A stretch of 64,000 nucleotides of DNA from Eulemur rufifrons (GCF_041146395.1 NC_090989.1:216784843-216848842), one strand, 5' to 3'; counted from the stretch's first letter, positions 13,048 through 27,682 are shown. Translations and numbers: made by a program. Notes: generated by a model not told the origin, from the sequence alone.

Positions 13048-13361
13048 GGCTGGAGCAAGGTGGCTCACACCTGTAATCCTAGCACTCTGGGAGGCCAAGG
13101 CAGGAGGATCCCTTGAGGTCAGAGTTTGAGACCAGGCTGAGCAAGAGTGACACCCCATCTCTACTAAAAAATAGAAAAAAAAAATAGCCAGGCAACCAAA
13201 AATAGACAAAATTAGCTGAGCATGGTGGCACATGCCTGTGGTCCCACCGACTCGGGAGGCTGAGGCAGGAGGGTTGCGTGAACCAAGAAGTTGTAGGTTG
13301 CTGTGAGCTAGGCTGACTCCATGGTACTCTACCCAGGGTAAAAGAGCAAGACTCTGTCTCA
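13048..13361 (+). mobile_element. Alu dimer
   Basis: Left and right arms with 'gctgtgagctaggctgac'; TSD aaatataaggact versus aaatacaaagact. Confidence 0.88.
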
Positions 13362-14561
13362 AAAAAAGAAAGAAAAAGAAAAATACAAAGACTGCATACT
13401 TTTCATAAAATTAAACAAAATACTGTAGTCTAGGGTGGTTCCTTAGAAACCATCACGGTTCAGAAAACGTTTACACAGTCAACTGCCACCACCTTTGATT
13501 CAAAGGCAAACCATTCTTTGCAATCTCTACCACTTTGTGCTGAATGCGGGCAGAAAGTTTGGGATTGGTTTGCTCTTCCTTTTCCAATTCCTTGAGATGA
13601 CTGATTAGATTGTTGATTTGTCATCTTTCTGTCTTCTTGACAGAAATGAATTTTCCTCTTAGGACTGCTTTTGCAGAATCCCACAGACTTTGGTAACTTG
13701 TGTCCCCTTTGTCATTCAGTTTGAAGACCCTTTTGATTTCCATTTTAATTTCCTCCTTGACCCAATAATCATTCAGAAACAGGTCATTTGATTTCCATGA
13801 CTTTGTATAGAGTTGAGTGTTTCTGTTGTAATGGATTTCTAGTTTTATTCCACTGTGGTCTGAGAAGGTACATAGTATAATTTCTATTTTTTTAAAATTG
13901 TTGAGACATGTTTTGTGGCCTAAGATGTGACCAATCTTAGAGAATGTCCTGTGAGCTGATGAGAAGAATATATATTCAATAGTTTTGGCGTAGAATGTTC
14001 TGTAAATGTCTGTTAGGCCCATTTGTTCTATAGTCCTGTTTAAGTGCACTGTTTCTTTGTTTATTTTCTGTTTAGAAGATCTGTCCCATTCTGTCAGTGG
14101 GGTATTGAAGTCCCAGGCTATTACAATGCTGCTATTTATCATTTTGTTTAGATCAAGTAGGATTTGCTTTATGAATCTGGGTGCACCTGTGTTAGGTGCA
14201 TGGATATTTAGGATTGTTATGTCTTCTTGTTGAATTGTTCCCTTCATCATTATATAATGACCGTCTTTGTCTTTCTTTACTTTTGTTGATTTGAAGTCTA
14301 TGTCATCTGATATGAGAATGGCTACACCTGCTTTCTTTTGGTTTCTATTTGCATGAAATATTGTTTTCCATCCCTTCACCTTGAGTTTGAATGAGTCATT
14401 GTGTTTCCTGGAGACAGCAGATACTTGGCTTGTATTTTGTTATCCATTCAGCAAGCCTATGTCTCTTCAGTGGGGAGTTCAAGCCATTCACATTTATTAA
14501 AAGGATTGATAAGTAGGGTGGATTTCTGTTTATCCTGGTGTGTGTGTAGAACTTTGTTGCT

Positions 14562-15180
<619 letters not shown>

Positions 15181-15327
15181 TTACATTGGTGAGTGTCTGT
15201 TGTGCTGATCAGTGTATAATGCAGAACTAAGTACTTCTGTAGAGCAAGTCTGGTCTTTACAAATTCCCTCAGTGTTTGCTTGTCTGAGAAAGTCTTTATT
15301 TCTCCCTCATATAAGAAACTGAGTTTT

Positions 15328-15465
15328 GGCTGGGCAAGGTGGCTCACACCTGTAATTGTAGTACTCTGGGAGGCCAAGGTGGAAGGACTGCTTGAGATCA
15401 GGAGTTCAAGACCAGCCTGAGCAAGAGAGAGACCCTGTCTCTATTTTAAAAAAGAAAAAAGAAGA
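15328..15465 (+). mobile_element. Free left Alu monomer
   Basis: Left arm only with an A-rich tail; flanks actgagttttgg and acttagtttttg are a degenerate TSD. Confidence 0.8.
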
Positions 15466-16078
15466 AAAACTTAGTTTTTGCAGGATACAAAATTCTAGGC
15501 TGGCCATTATTCTGTTTGAGAAGACTGAGAATGGGGCTCCAGTCCCTTCTGGCTTCTAATGGCTCAGTTGAAAAGTCTGCAGTTAGTCTGATGGGTTTTC
15601 CTTTGTAAGTTACCTGATGCTTTCAAATTATGGTTTATAGGAGTTCATCTTTCATCTTAACATTGGCCAGTCTGATGACTACATGTCATGGTGATTGCCT
15701 CTTGGGGATGAATCTCCCAGGAGTCAATTGCGCTTCTAGTACCTGGGTGTCCAGATTTCTAGCAAGACCTAGGAAATTTTCCTCAAGGATTTCCTCAAAT
15801 AGGTTTTCCAGCTCTTGTGTATTTTCTTCTTCGCCCTAAGGGTTGCATATGGTTCTTATGTTAGGCCTGTTTACATAATCCCATATTTCTTGTAGGCTTT
15901 GTTTGTTTAATTTCTCTGTTCTTTCTCTTTGACTCACTTGTTTAATTCAAAGGTGTCGTCTTCTAGCACTGAGATTCTTTCTTCTGCCTGATGTAGCCTA
16001 CTCTTAAGGCTTTCCACCGTGTTTTGTGTTTCCTTGAATGAATTTTTCATTTCCAGAAGGTCTGCTTGATCTTTTCTT

Positions 16079-16433
16079 TTTTTTCTTTCTTTCTTTTTTT
16101 TTTTTTTCTTTGTTTTGGAGAAAGAGTTTCCAAAAAACCCTGCAGGCTAGGGTGCCAAGATGTCAGCCTAGCTCACAGCAACCTTAAACTCCTGGGCTTA
16201 AGCAATCCTTCTACTTCAGACTCCCAAGTAGCTGGGACTACAGGGATGCACCACCATGCCCGGCTAATTCTTTCCATATATTTTTGATTGTCCAGCTAAT
16301 TTCTTTCTGTTTTTAGTAGAGACAGCGTCTCGCTCTTGCTCAGGCTAGTCTCGAACTCCTGACCTCGAGCGATCCTCCTGCCTTGGCCTCCCAGGGTGCT
16401 AGGATCACAGGCATGAGCCACCATGCCTGGCCC
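16079..16433 (-). mobile_element. Lemur-type Alu dimer in L1
   Basis: T/C-rich tail at left, ends catgcctggcc; flanked by cttgatcttttc and cttgattttttc. Confidence 0.9.
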
Positions 16434-18237
16434 TTGATTTTTTCTCAATAATTCAATTTCTTTAGTGAATTTTTCATTCCTTTCTTGCATCATTTTTGTG
16501 GTTTCTTTGTGTTGATTTTCTATTTTCTCTTGTATTTCATTGAGCTTCCTTACAATTCACACTCAAAATTCTTTATCAATCGTTTCAGTATTCTCATTTT
16601 GGTTGGTTTTCATTGGTACAAAGTTATTGTTTTCTTTTGGGGGTGTCCTTTCACTCTGATTTTTCATGTATCCAGAGATATTTTGCTGATTCCTTCTTAT
16701 CTGGAGCAGCTTTTGCTTCTCATGTTTGGATTTTCTTTTGAATAGATAATGGCATACCCAGTTTAATCTCTGAGACAGGGGGTGGTGCTTCTGGGTGAGG
16801 CTCAACTACATCCTGTATGATTGAGTCAGTAAATGCTGTAAAGGGTATGCAAATTGACCTCCCTGTCAGTAGATGGTGCTTGCTGGAAGGAACAAGCTGC
16901 AATGTTGTTTTTTGGTCCTGTGACCAACTCTACTCCCTCTGGAGAACTTGATTTCCCCAGGTTGCCAAGGGGGCCCTGGAACTTCTCTGCCACAGCAGAG
17001 GTGGGTTGGGGAGTGTATCTAGGTGGGGCTGGGTTGGGTGAGCCTGCCCTCAAGCTCCACCAAAGCTGGCAAGGGATCTGTTTCAGAAGTAGTCAAAGGG
17101 CTGCTCCCAGGTTCTGGGAAAAGCCTCCAGGGAGGGGACTTGTAGTGGCCTCATCCAATCACAAATCTTCCTTCCTTAGCCCCAAGCAATGCGATTGAGA
17201 CCTGGGGACACAAGATCTGGCCTGCAGGCCTGTCCCCAGGTCCCTGAAGACCAATCCCTGATCATTCCAGGGAGAAACACACTGGTCCCAAGTTGCCCAC
17301 GGGGTGCCCCAGCAGGTTCAATGTCCCTCCACCTCAGAGCATGCCCTGCACTGATTGAGTCACTGGGCAAGTGGCACCAGTGAGGGCCAGTGGGCAGGGA
17401 GCTCACAGTCCAAGCACCCCCCAGTCCACTGCAGGACCCCTAGAGGAAAGGTTTAAGCCTCATTCTCTATGGAAGCCTCAGTGTGGTGACTCAATTGTCT
17501 ATCTTGGCAGCTGCAGGTTGTAGGAAGAGGAAAGGGAGGAAAAGAGTCTGGAAATGTTTGAGCCCCATTCTCTGTGGAAGGCCTGGTTAAGAGAATGAAC
17601 AAATAGAAGCAGTTCCTGCAAGCCTTGGCTCAATCATCTCTCAGCAGCCACGGGTTGGGGAGGGGAAGGGGAGGAAAAGAGTATGAGTGGAGGCAGGCTA
17701 GCACTCTGGTCATCTCTGTCCCTCTCTCCAGAAGGCAGCCCACCCAGAATGTCCAGACTCTGCAGTCACACAGATACCCCAGGACCCACCTGCCCCTATG
17801 GCTCCTGCAGTATGAGCTGGAGTTAGGAAATGTTTGTGTGGAAATGAATGAGGCAAAAAATGAGGGACTGAGGCCCCCTGGGGAGGACAAAGGTGCATGG
17901 TGGGTGGAGAAGCAGTATGGCGCCTGCGGTGTTGGCTTGAGTCTGCGGTGATGGGAAGTGACCCTGAGGGCTCCGGCTGCCTGGTGCTTCATCCTCATGA
18001 AGCTCCTAGTTCACCGGAGGCAGCAGCCTTGAGGCTTGTGAGGGTAAGAGACCACTCCAGCAGCTCAGGAACCCACCAACTGCCAGAGATGTGGAGGAGG
18101 GAGAAATAAGTCACTCTACCTACCCTTCTCAATGGAGTCCAAACCTCTCAGGGGTTGGTCTCTGACAATATCCTGCTCCTTTGTGTTCTGCTCCTAATTC
18201 TGGGGGCTTTCTTCCTGCACTTGAGGACTCAGGAACA

Positions 18238-18620
18238 CAGCCTGGTGCAGTGGCTTATGCCTGTAGTCTCAGCTACCAGAATTCTGTTGGGAAGTTTTTG
18301 ATTACTGCTTCAATCTCCTAATTTTTTTGTTTGTTTGTTTGTTTGTTTTTCTGAGACAGGGTCTTGCTCTGTCACCCAAGCCAGAGTGCAGCGGCATTAT
18401 CAGAGCTCACTGCAACGTGAACCACTGGGATCAAGTGATTGTCCGGCCTCAGCTCCCTGAGTAGCCAGGATTACATATGTATGCTACTGTGCCCAACTTT
18501 TTTTTTTATTTATTTATTTTTTTTGTAGAGATGAGGTCTCACTATGTTGCCCAGGCTGGAGTTGAACTCCTGGGCTCAAGCAATCCTTTTGCATCAGCTT
18601 CCCAAAATGCTGGGATACCA
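18238..18620 (-). mobile_element. Alu and Alu fragment
   Basis: A short plus-strand Alu piece at 18238-18282, then a minus-strand Alu at 18329-18620 beginning (tttg)n ttttctgagacagggtc. Confidence 0.75.
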
Positions 18621-18846
18621 CAATGGAAATTTTAATGATAGCATCACATCAATTCACTTCTGTGGATTTCATTGAACTACCCTTATAGTTATGTTATTCC
18701 CAAAAGATTGTTGAATTTCCTCCTCAAGGAAGCATGAAAAAAATTAGTTACATTATCTGTTCCTTTCTTCTTGCAGATCTACAAAAAAGACATGACATTT
18801 TGCTGTATGGACTAAGTGATTCTTTTGTTTATTAAAATCTTGCCGA

Positions 18847-19123
18847 GGCCAGGCGTGGTGGCTCATGCCTATAATCCTAGCACTCTGGGAGGCCAAGAGG
18901 CAGGAGGATTGCTTGAGGTCAGGAGTTCGAGACTCGATCTCTACTAAAAATAGAAAAAATTAGCAAGCCATAGTGGTGAGCACCTATAGTCCCAGCTACT
19001 TGGGAGGCTGAGGCAGGAGGATCACTTGAGCCCAGGAGTTTGAAGTTGCTGTGAACTAGGCTGACACCACAGCACTCTAGCTCAGGTGACAGAGCAAAAC
19101 TCTGTCTCAAAAAAAAAAAAATC
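18847..19123 (+). mobile_element. Alu dimer, short middle
   Basis: Starts ggccaggcgtggtggctc, A tail to 19123; flanked by attaaaatcttgcc(g) and aatcttgcc. Confidence 0.9.
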
Positions 19124-19156
19124 TTGCCAAAACTGGTAACTGTGATGACCTCTGTC

Positions 19157-19385
19157 CTAGTCTGTTGTGTGTTGCTATAACAATACGTGAGATTGGATGA
19201 TATGTAATAAACAGAAATTTATTGACTCATAGTTTTGGAGGCTGGGAAGTCTAAGACTGAGGGGCTGGCACCTGGAAAAGATCTTCTTACTGTATCATCC
19301 CCTGGCAGAAGGGCAAAGAGAAGGTGAGAAAGTGCAAGAGATTGAACTCACAGCCTCAGCCTTTTTGAGAACGAAATGTTTCCCA
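19157..19385 (-). mobile_element. MaLR LTR fragment
   Basis: 'tagtctgttgtgtgttgctat' and 'aaatttattgactcatagtt' match the end of THE1/MST-like LTRs in reverse complement. Confidence 0.7.
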
Positions 19386-19391
19386 TGATAG

Positions 19392-19728
19392 TGGATTATA
19401 TTTTATTTTGCTTTATTTTATTTTATTTTATTTTATTTTATTTTGAGACAGGATCTTGCTCTTTCTTCCAGGTTGGAGTACAGTGGTGCCATCATAGCTT
19501 ACTGCAACCTCCAACTCCTGAGCTCAAGTGATCCTGCTGCCTCAGCCTCCCAAGTGGCTGAGACTACAGGCACATGCCACTGCACCTGGATAATTTTTTC
19601 ATTTTTTGTAGAGACAGGGGTCTCACTATGTTTCCCAGACTGGTCTCAAACGCCTATCCTCAAGCAATCCTCCATTGTCGGCCTCCCAAAGTGCTGGGAT
19701 TACAAATGGGAGCCACCATGCCTGACCA
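19392..19728 (-). mobile_element. Alu dimer with (TTTTA)n tail
   Basis: (ttta)n at 19396-19441, then gagacaggatcttgctc, ending catgcctgacc. Confidence 0.85.
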
Positions 19729-20237
19729 GATTCTTAAGCACATTCTCTATCTATGTGACATGCTAGCTAGCTGGATGTCTTTTGGCATAACTGTTACACA
19801 TTTGGCATGGATATCACACAGGTTGGTGTCTTTAAGAAGTCTCACCTGATAGATCTCACTTGCTTCCTGCAATAGACTTCACTTACTTCCAATAGCTGTG
19901 CTCTGAAACACAAATCTATCTTGAAGTCCTAATCAATTTTTCACATCAAGTTTTGGAAGTGAAATTTGTAAATCAAAAATTTAGTGAACTTTTGATAACA
20001 TCTAATTTCATGGAGTGCCAGGCTTGTTACAATGCGGTTTCTTCACTTCGCCAGTAGAGGGCACACTCCGAGGAAAGGCTTTTGTAGCCAGTTATTTCCT
20101 GAGTGCTTTACCCTTTGATTTGCCTGCAGTCTACTTTGTACAAGCCATGGTATAGACACCTCCTTACTTACCCTCCTTCTTCTTTGGCTGGAGCTCAGTG
20201 AAACTGGTGATTGTGTGGTGGCAGTTCAATTAGGTTT
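19729..20237. other. Unclassified
   Basis: No gene or confident repeat seen. Confidence 0.4.
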
Positions 20238-20614
20238 TTTTTTTTTTTTGAGACAGAGTCTCACTCTGTTGCCTGGGCTAGAGTGCCGTGGCGTCAGCCT
20301 CGCTCACGGCAACCTCAAACTCCTGGGCTCAAGTGATCCTCCTGCCTCAGCCTCCTGACTAGCTGGGACTACAGGCATGCTCCACCATGCCCGGCTAATT
20401 TTCTTTTCTACATATATTTTTATTTTTTATTTATTTATTTTTTTCTGAGGACTCTACATATATTTTTAGATGTCCATATAATTTATTTCTATTTTTAGTA
20501 GAGACAGGGTCTCACTCTTGCTCAGGATGGTCTCAAACTCCTGACCTGGAGCGATCCTCCCGTCTTGGCCTCCCAGAATGCTAGGATTACAGGCGTGAGC
20601 CACCTCGCCCAGCC
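20238..20614 (-). mobile_element. Lemur-type Alu with ~50-bp internal duplication
   Basis: Longer than its relatives: 'ctacatatattttt' occurs twice (20408 and 20454) around an AT-rich insert. Confidence 0.88.
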
Positions 20615-20929
20615 AAAGAGGAAATTTTTTTGAACAGAGGTAAAGGTTCATCTCCAGAATCTGAGAAGTATTTACTTATGATTGTGAAAAGATTCTAGTA
20701 AAATCTTTACTGGATAAGTAAATTTCCTCCTAGAAAATTTTTCTTATCTCTCTTCCCTAAAATTTTTAGCATATCCTTTTCTCTTATACCATCATTGCAC
20801 CAAATGTATAATTAAAAACATTTTTTTTTAATGGAAAAGAAGTCTGGATTCTCCTGTATAATTCTAGTTCTCTTCTCCTTTTTCTTCTCTTTCTTCATCT
20901 TATTCTTCTTTAGTGAAACATATATTCAA

Positions 20930-21273
20930 GGCCGGGCGTGGTGGCTCACGCCTGTAATCCTAGCACTCTGGGAGGCCGAGGCAGGTGGATCGCTCAAGGT
21001 CAGGAGTTCGAGACCAGCCTGAGCAAGAGCGAGACCCCGTCTCTACTAAAAATAGAAAGAAATTATATGGACAACTAAAATATATATAGAAAAAATTAGC
21101 CGGGCATGGTGGCGCGTGCCTGTAGTCCCAGCTACTCAGGAGGCTGAGGCAGTAGGATCGCTTGAACCCAGCAGTTTGAGGTTGCTGTGAGCTAGGCTGA
21201 CGCCACGGCACTCACTCTAGCCTGGGCAACAGAATGAGACTCTGTCTCAAAAAAAAAAGAAAAAAAAAAAAAA
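20930..21273 (+). mobile_element. Lemur-type Alu dimer
   Basis: TSD acatatattcaa on both sides (20918-20929; 21274 on). Confidence 0.95.
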
Positions 21274-21289
21274 CATATATTCAAAGGAA

Positions 21290-22161
21290 GCACCAAAAAG
21301 CATTATCTTTCCAAATTAGAACAGTCTTTTTATCAAATACTTTTGTGATTGAGGAAAGAGGTAGAATACATCGATCATGCCTCACCAAAGAACTAAATCC
21401 AAGCGAATGAAGCAGTGAACAAAACAAACTTTTCGGAGTATAGGATTGTCCTGGCCTAACATGGTACCTGATAAAGACAACCTGATTTCCTAACTTTAGT
21501 TCTAATTTCAGAAGTCAGTAAAATGAAAAATAATGTGCTAATATGCCACCTTGTGGATACATGAGGAATGAAATCTCGTAGTGAGTTCTTTTTTGGTTTT
21601 TTTGTGGTGAGAATTTAACATTGTATTTTTGTTTTTTTAATGTATTAGACAAGCAATAATTGCTTAGTACAAAAACAAAACAGAAAACAAAACAAAATAC
21701 TACACAGGAAATACACAGAGAATAGTGTTTACTTAAATATTTGTGGAATAGAAATAAAAACAGTAATCATCCCAAACTTGGAGTGTATCCTATTGGTACA
21801 GCACAATGGAAGAGTGAATGAATAAATTTTTCTTAAAAATCTGATGTTTTAGGTCAGCTGTTGGCTTCCAGGCCTAGCCTGACATTAGGATTTGATCTTC
21901 TGGAGATATTAACATTTCATGTGAGTAGAAGGTGATGAATTTTGGTTTACATTCCATACAGGTATAAAAACCATTTATCAATACTACTGATAACCTCCAT
22001 TTCCATGAGTGAGGTGTATTTATTAAACAATCAGCTAAACAAACATTTCAGTGTGGGTTACTATGAGATAGCTGCACATAGAAGACAGACCTGGAGATTA
22101 GCTAACTTTTCCAGAAAAGGAGACCTTAGGTCCCCTGTCAAACGGCTGGATCACTCCTCAG
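21290..22161. other. Unclassified
   Basis: AT-rich, no gene seen. A 103-codon frame starts at 21942, but it runs into the LTR at 22162 and has no recognisable domain. Confidence 0.4.
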
Positions 22162-22653
22162 TGTTGTTACTGGAAGTTCAGCACTTGTCCCCAAGTCTGT
22201 ATCAGAAGAATGAGGACAAAGGGTGTGAAGACAAGGAAAGAGAAGTTTATTAATTTGTCAGCAAAGAGGAGATTGGCAGACTCCTGTCTCAAAGTACCAA
22301 CATGCTTCTTCTGAGCAGAAGTACAGAGCTTTAAAGGTTCTGATCAATCCTATCTTTGGCTAAGACAATCTTATGACCACTGCTCAGATTCATCCCCTCT
22401 TCCGTTAACACAATCTCGTGACTTCTGCCTGGATTGATCTCAGCTTCAGCTCAGATGATCTAATGATCTCCACCCAGACAATTCTCTTGAGCAATCTCCT
22501 GTGGCACAAAGAACAGAAGACATTCTCCTGCCCCTTCTGACCGCTGGCCTGAGGCAGGGACACAGGTCCTAGTTCTCCAAAAGGAGTGGGGGATGTTTTA
22601 AACAGACATAAAACAATTTTGCCATTTTTTTTAAAGCCATTTCTTCTGTTACA
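22162..22653 (-). mobile_element. Solo LTR, family B copy 1
   Basis: TG..CA ends, 492 bp. In minus orientation 'ttaataaacttctctttcc' supplies a poly(A) signal. The related copy at 29932-30361 shares 'gagcaatctcctgt', 'ggcctgagg' and 'aaaaggagtg..ggatgtttta'. Confidence 0.72.
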
Positions 22654-22878
22654 GTATTTTATAAATTCTTCATGTTATTTTGGGTTTGGCAAGTCCCAGG
22701 CTTTCAGTCTCAGGTTCCTCTACTGCAAAATAATACTGTTAGACCAGATTAGCAATTTTCAATCTGTGTGCTTCAAAAGATTCCAAAAATATTCAATCTA
22801 AATTTTATTTAAAAACATATTTTAAAAATTTAGTTTTCATAATGTTATTTTAAAATACATATTTTATGAATTTAGTAT

Positions 22879-23415
22879 CATGGGAGTGAGGGGAACTTCC
22901 CCTTTCCCCCTGAAAATCCGTTGAAAGATCAACCCACAATTAAGGCAGATTAATAAAAGAAAAGTTATTTACCATGAGCATGGGGAGAATCACAGAGTAA
23001 TTACTCAATATCCCAATGGGATCCAGGTATTTTTATACCTGTCTTCTTGGAGGGTAGGGGGAGTTAAGACGAATAGGTAATTCTGTTTAGGGGTAATAAA
23101 TGGTTGCTAGGGAGGATGAATGGATGGGGGAAACAGATTGACTTGTAAATTATTCCTTTGGGAATTAAATTAACCTGAGAGACAAGCATTCTATTTAAAA
23201 TGATTTGGGCCAGGTCTGTTTGCATTCTTGATCATCTTTCTTGCAATATAGTGAGATAACAGCAGAGGAAGGGAGGTCAATGGTTCTTTTGATAGGTTTA
23301 TGCGGACAGAAGGAAAGCCCCTTCCAATGCTTTTTGATCTTTAAGTACCTTTAATTCAAAATACTCTTTATACCAAGGAGTCACATTTGGGGGTGAAATT
23401 TCCTGAGCTCCTTCA
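22879..23415 (-). mobile_element. Solo LTR, family A copy 2
   Basis: 537 bp, flanked by a 4-bp TSD gtat (22875-22878 and 23416-23419). The left terminal TG has mutated to ca. Shares nearly the whole length with copies 1, 3 and 4. Confidence 0.82.
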
Positions 23416-23479
23416 GTATGATAAAACAGTGCAAACAGTGATATGAACCAAATTTGGATGTAGTAGAGACCGTTCAAGG

Positions 23480-23824
23480 AAACCAGAATATGTCATCCCC
23501 CAAAATACACCTCTTTGATGTAAAAATTATTTGGACTGAGAGCAAGTGGGAGGAAGGAGATACAGGAAAGCTCTCTGCTGTTCCCTATTTACCCAGAAAA
23601 AGGACATAGACTCATAAAGACAAAGGTGCCCTTGTCCCCTTCCACAGGGAAGGACAAAAGTTAACCACTGAAGACAACCTTAGCTCTTATCTACCTGAAG
23701 GTGGCACCCAAGGAAGCTACATTAATAAGCTTTACTAACTAGGCTTTACCTACCATTTATTTGCCTTCCCACGATTTGCCACCCCCAGAGACTCAAAGTC
23801 CTCGCAAATTGACCAAGGGGTTGT

Positions 23825-23857
<33 letters not shown>

Positions 23858-24085
23858 GACTCAAAGTCTTCTTTCTTTGTCTTGTCCTTTCTCTAAAAAT
23901 TGAATGTTTTTTATGGAAGATACACACAAGCTGGAGGTCTAAGTCATCTCTTTGAGAATTACTCGTTCCCTAAGTATCTTCCATGTATATATAAAATACA
24001 CATGTTAATAAATTTCTGTTTGTTCTTATCTTGTTAATCTGCCTTTTGTTATAGGAGTCCCTTGTAAGAATTCATTAGGGTTAAG
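23480..24085 (+). mobile_element. Probable LTR fragment
   Basis: Ends with a U5-like 'taataaatttctgtttgttc' and 'cttgttaatctgccttttg'. Contains an A/AAAAG simple run at 23826-23858. Left limit uncertain. Confidence 0.55.
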
Positions 24086-24127
24086 GAAAATAATTGTTTT
24101 TCTTCCTTTACACTGTCAATGTGTTAA

Positions 24128-24523
<396 letters not shown>

Positions 24524-24568
24524 CCAACAAAATATATTTTCAATAATACAATATCACTTGTTTTTAAG

Positions 24569-24737
24569 CTGAGTGTGGTAGCACATACCTATAGTCCCAC
24601 CTGCTCAGGAAGCTGAGGCAAGAGGATCATGTGAGGCCAGGAGCTTGAAACTGTAGCACTCTATGATTACGCCTGTGAGTAGCCACTGCACTTTAGCCTG
24701 GGCTATATAGCGAGACTCCATCCTTAAAAATAAATAA
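24569..24737 (+). mobile_element. Alu right-arm-like monomer
   Basis: 'gctgagtgtggtagcacata' to 'gcgagactccatcc' and (aaat)n tail. Confidence 0.7.
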
Positions 24738-24739
24738 AT

Positions 24740-25125
24740 AAATAAAACATCACTTGTTTTCTATATTGGGCTTTCATGTGAGATGTTACATGTCTGCTTT
24801 TAACGGTGGAATTCTAAAGACATTTTCACTTAGCCAGCTCATTTGTATTGTAGTCTGGTTATAATAAATTCTCTACAGCAGATCAACAAGTAATCATCAT
24901 AATAATAGCTAACACAGAATGCTTACTGCACATAAGACACTGATTTAGTTGCTTTCCATACCTTAAGTCTTAAATCTTTCAAATGCTTTATGATGTGCTA
25001 TAGTTGTGATGAGGCACAGTAATCAGTATAGCTCTGTGAGCCACAGTGAAGCCATCTTGTATGCAGGCTAGTACAGCCATCTTGTGTACGGACTCACTGT
25101 TGTGTAAAGTTAAAAAATACATGAA
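24740..25125. other. Unclassified
   Basis: No gene or repeat identified. Confidence 0.4.
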
Positions 25126-25466
25126 GGCCGGGCACGGTGGCTCACGCCTGTAATCCTAGCACTCTGGGAGGCCGAGGTGGGCGGATCGTTTGAGCTCAGG
25201 AGTTTGAGACCAGCCTGAGCAAGAGCGAGACCCCATCTCTACTAAAAATAGAAAGAAATTATATGGAAAGCTAAAAATATATATATAAAAAATTAGCCGG
25301 GCATAGTGGTGCATGCCTGTAGTCCTAGCTACTGGGGAGGCTGAGACAGGAGGATCGCTTGAGCTCAGGAGTTTGAGGTTGCTGTGAGCTAGGCTAACGC
25401 CACGGCACTCACTCTAGCCTGGGCAACAGAGTGAGACTCTGTCTCAAAAAAAAAAAAAAAAAAAAA
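25126..25466 (+). mobile_element. Lemur-type Alu dimer
   Basis: TSD aaatacatgaa / aaatacatgaa. Confidence 0.95.
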
Positions 25467-25479
25467 TACATGAATAACA

Positions 25480-25868
25480 GAAAAAAGAATTATACAGTCA
25501 TTAACTTGTAAGTGATTGTTTAAAATCATTAGGTGTGTATAGTTACATTGTACTACACTTGGCAGTTCCTTAGAAAAATGTTCCTTGGAAGTTCCTCAAG
25601 GAAATGTTCCTTGATTTAACCTATGCTATTTGCTTCTGTAAGTTTGCTTGCTTATAAATTATTGTAATCAACATGTTTTTAGCCATATGTGTATTGTTAG
25701 TATTGTTAGTGGTGAAGGTATATAACCCCTGCTCACTTTAAGATTGGGGCCATTCTCTGTCTCTGGACTTTCCCAGAACAGGGGGTGGTCGATGGCCAGC
25801 TAATAAGGACTCCTAATTTGGCTCAATTCGGTCTTTAGGTGGTCATTTCTCGCATCTTAAGCTATAAC
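25480..25868 (+). mobile_element. Possible LTR fragment
   Basis: 'aaggtatataacccctgctc' is TATA-like, followed by LTR-like 'gactttcccagaacaggggg' and an end 'ttaagctataaca'. No clear duplication. Confidence 0.45.
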
Positions 25869-25874
25869 AATAGT

Positions 25875-26821
25875 GGTGTAAAAGAAAATAAAAATCTCAG
25901 AATCCCCTCCTCCCAACTCCTTCTGGAAAAGAGAAGGTAAAGGCCTTAGGCACCTGTGAAGAACTGGCCCCACAGGTCATTTATTTATTTATTTATTTTG
26001 AGACAGAGTCTCGCTCTGTTGCCTGGGCTAGAGCACTGTGGCATCAGCCTAGCTCACAGCAACCTCAAACTCCTGGGCTCAAGCGTTATTCTGCCTCAGC
26101 CTCTCGAGTAGCTGGGACTACAGGTATGTGCCACTATGCCCAGCTAATTTTTTTCTATATATATTTTTAGCTGTCTTCTAATTTCTTTCTATTTTTTAGT
26201 AGAGACGAGGTCTCGCTCTTGCTCAGGCTGGTCTCAAACTCCTGACCTTGAGCTATCCTCCCGCCTTGGCCTCCCAGAGTGCTAGGATTACAGGCATGAG
26301 CCACCACGCCCGGCCTTCACAGATCATTCATTAAGGAAATCCTTGCTGGCCTCCCATAAGCAAGGACATGCAAATTACAACTTTAGGTCTGCAGGCTATG
26401 TCAAGCTTCTAAAACTAAAGTGTATTCTGATTCCACACTAATAATGAATTACAAGTTTATCTTCACAGTTGCAAAACAGAGACAAGATAGTATCAGACAT
26501 TCTTCCATCTACCCAGGGACATCTACATAATTGATACTTCCTTCATTCCCTTTTTTCTCCTCTAACGTTTGCCTCTTCTAATATAAAATGTAGACTTTTC
26601 TGGGTCTCACAAGAGTGTAACCATTTTGTCTCACTACCTTACCCCGCCTTTTTTTTTTTCTTTCTGTATGCTTTTAAATGCCAAAACTTTCAAATTCTCT
26701 TTCAGAAATACAGCCACAGCTTTGTCTATGATTCGTGTTTTTCCCTGACATATCTTCAACTTTGGCTTAATAAACCTCCCTTGATTGAGATTTTGGCCTC
26801 AGTCACTTATTTTGGGTTGAC
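25875..26821 (+). mobile_element. Solo LTR split by an Alu
   Basis: Starts TGTAAAAGAAAATAAAAATC and ends ..GGGTTGACA; poly(A) signal in 'cttaataaacctcccttg'. Flanks gtgg/gtga are a near 4-bp TSD. The Alu is at 25979-26315. Confidence 0.7.
25979..26315 (-). mobile_element. Lemur-type Alu dimer
   Basis: (attt)n tail at left, ends cacgcccggcc; flanks cacaggtcattt and cacagatcattc. Confidence 0.93.
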
Positions 26822-27231
26822 AGTGATTATTGCTATCTGACAGACAGGAATCTGGGGCACAAAGGGGTTACTTAATGTGCTGAAAGAAGTAGTAAAGCCA
26901 GAGTCCCTCTCTTACCTACTACTAAGGTCTATTACCTCTCAAGAGAATCTTCCTATTCTGGTTCCTGTATTACACATTCCTGCCTTGGAAACGTGACTAC
27001 AGGAACTCTCCCCAGCTTGACATTTTTCTTTCTTCTTCTCTGTTTAGCTGATTTACATGTGAGGATGGGGAGAAACTTCTCCTTCATTCAAGAAGTTTCA
27101 CTGAAAGACCAGCTTACAATAAGGCAGGTTAATAAGTGAAAGAGATTTATTAATATTTACCATGTACACCGGGAGAATCACAGAGTGATTGCCCAATATC
27201 CCAGTGGCGTCCAGAAGTTTACAAACCCTCA

Positions 27232-27600
<369 letters not shown>

Positions 27601-27682
27601 AGAAAAATAGAGGAGAGGAGGAGATGAGGAATATAGGTAATTTTGTTTAGGGGCAATAAATGGTTGCTAGGGAGGATGAACA

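Noticed and set aside
12895..13362. 155-codon minus-strand frame
   Set aside because: Most of it is reverse-complement Alu (the recurring HSNLQLLGS.. peptide).
16826..18109. Several 60-120-codon frames in GC-rich DNA resembling a CpG promoter with exons
   Set aside because: The block is continuous with L1 ORF1 and ORF2 on the minus strand and fits an L1 5'UTR.
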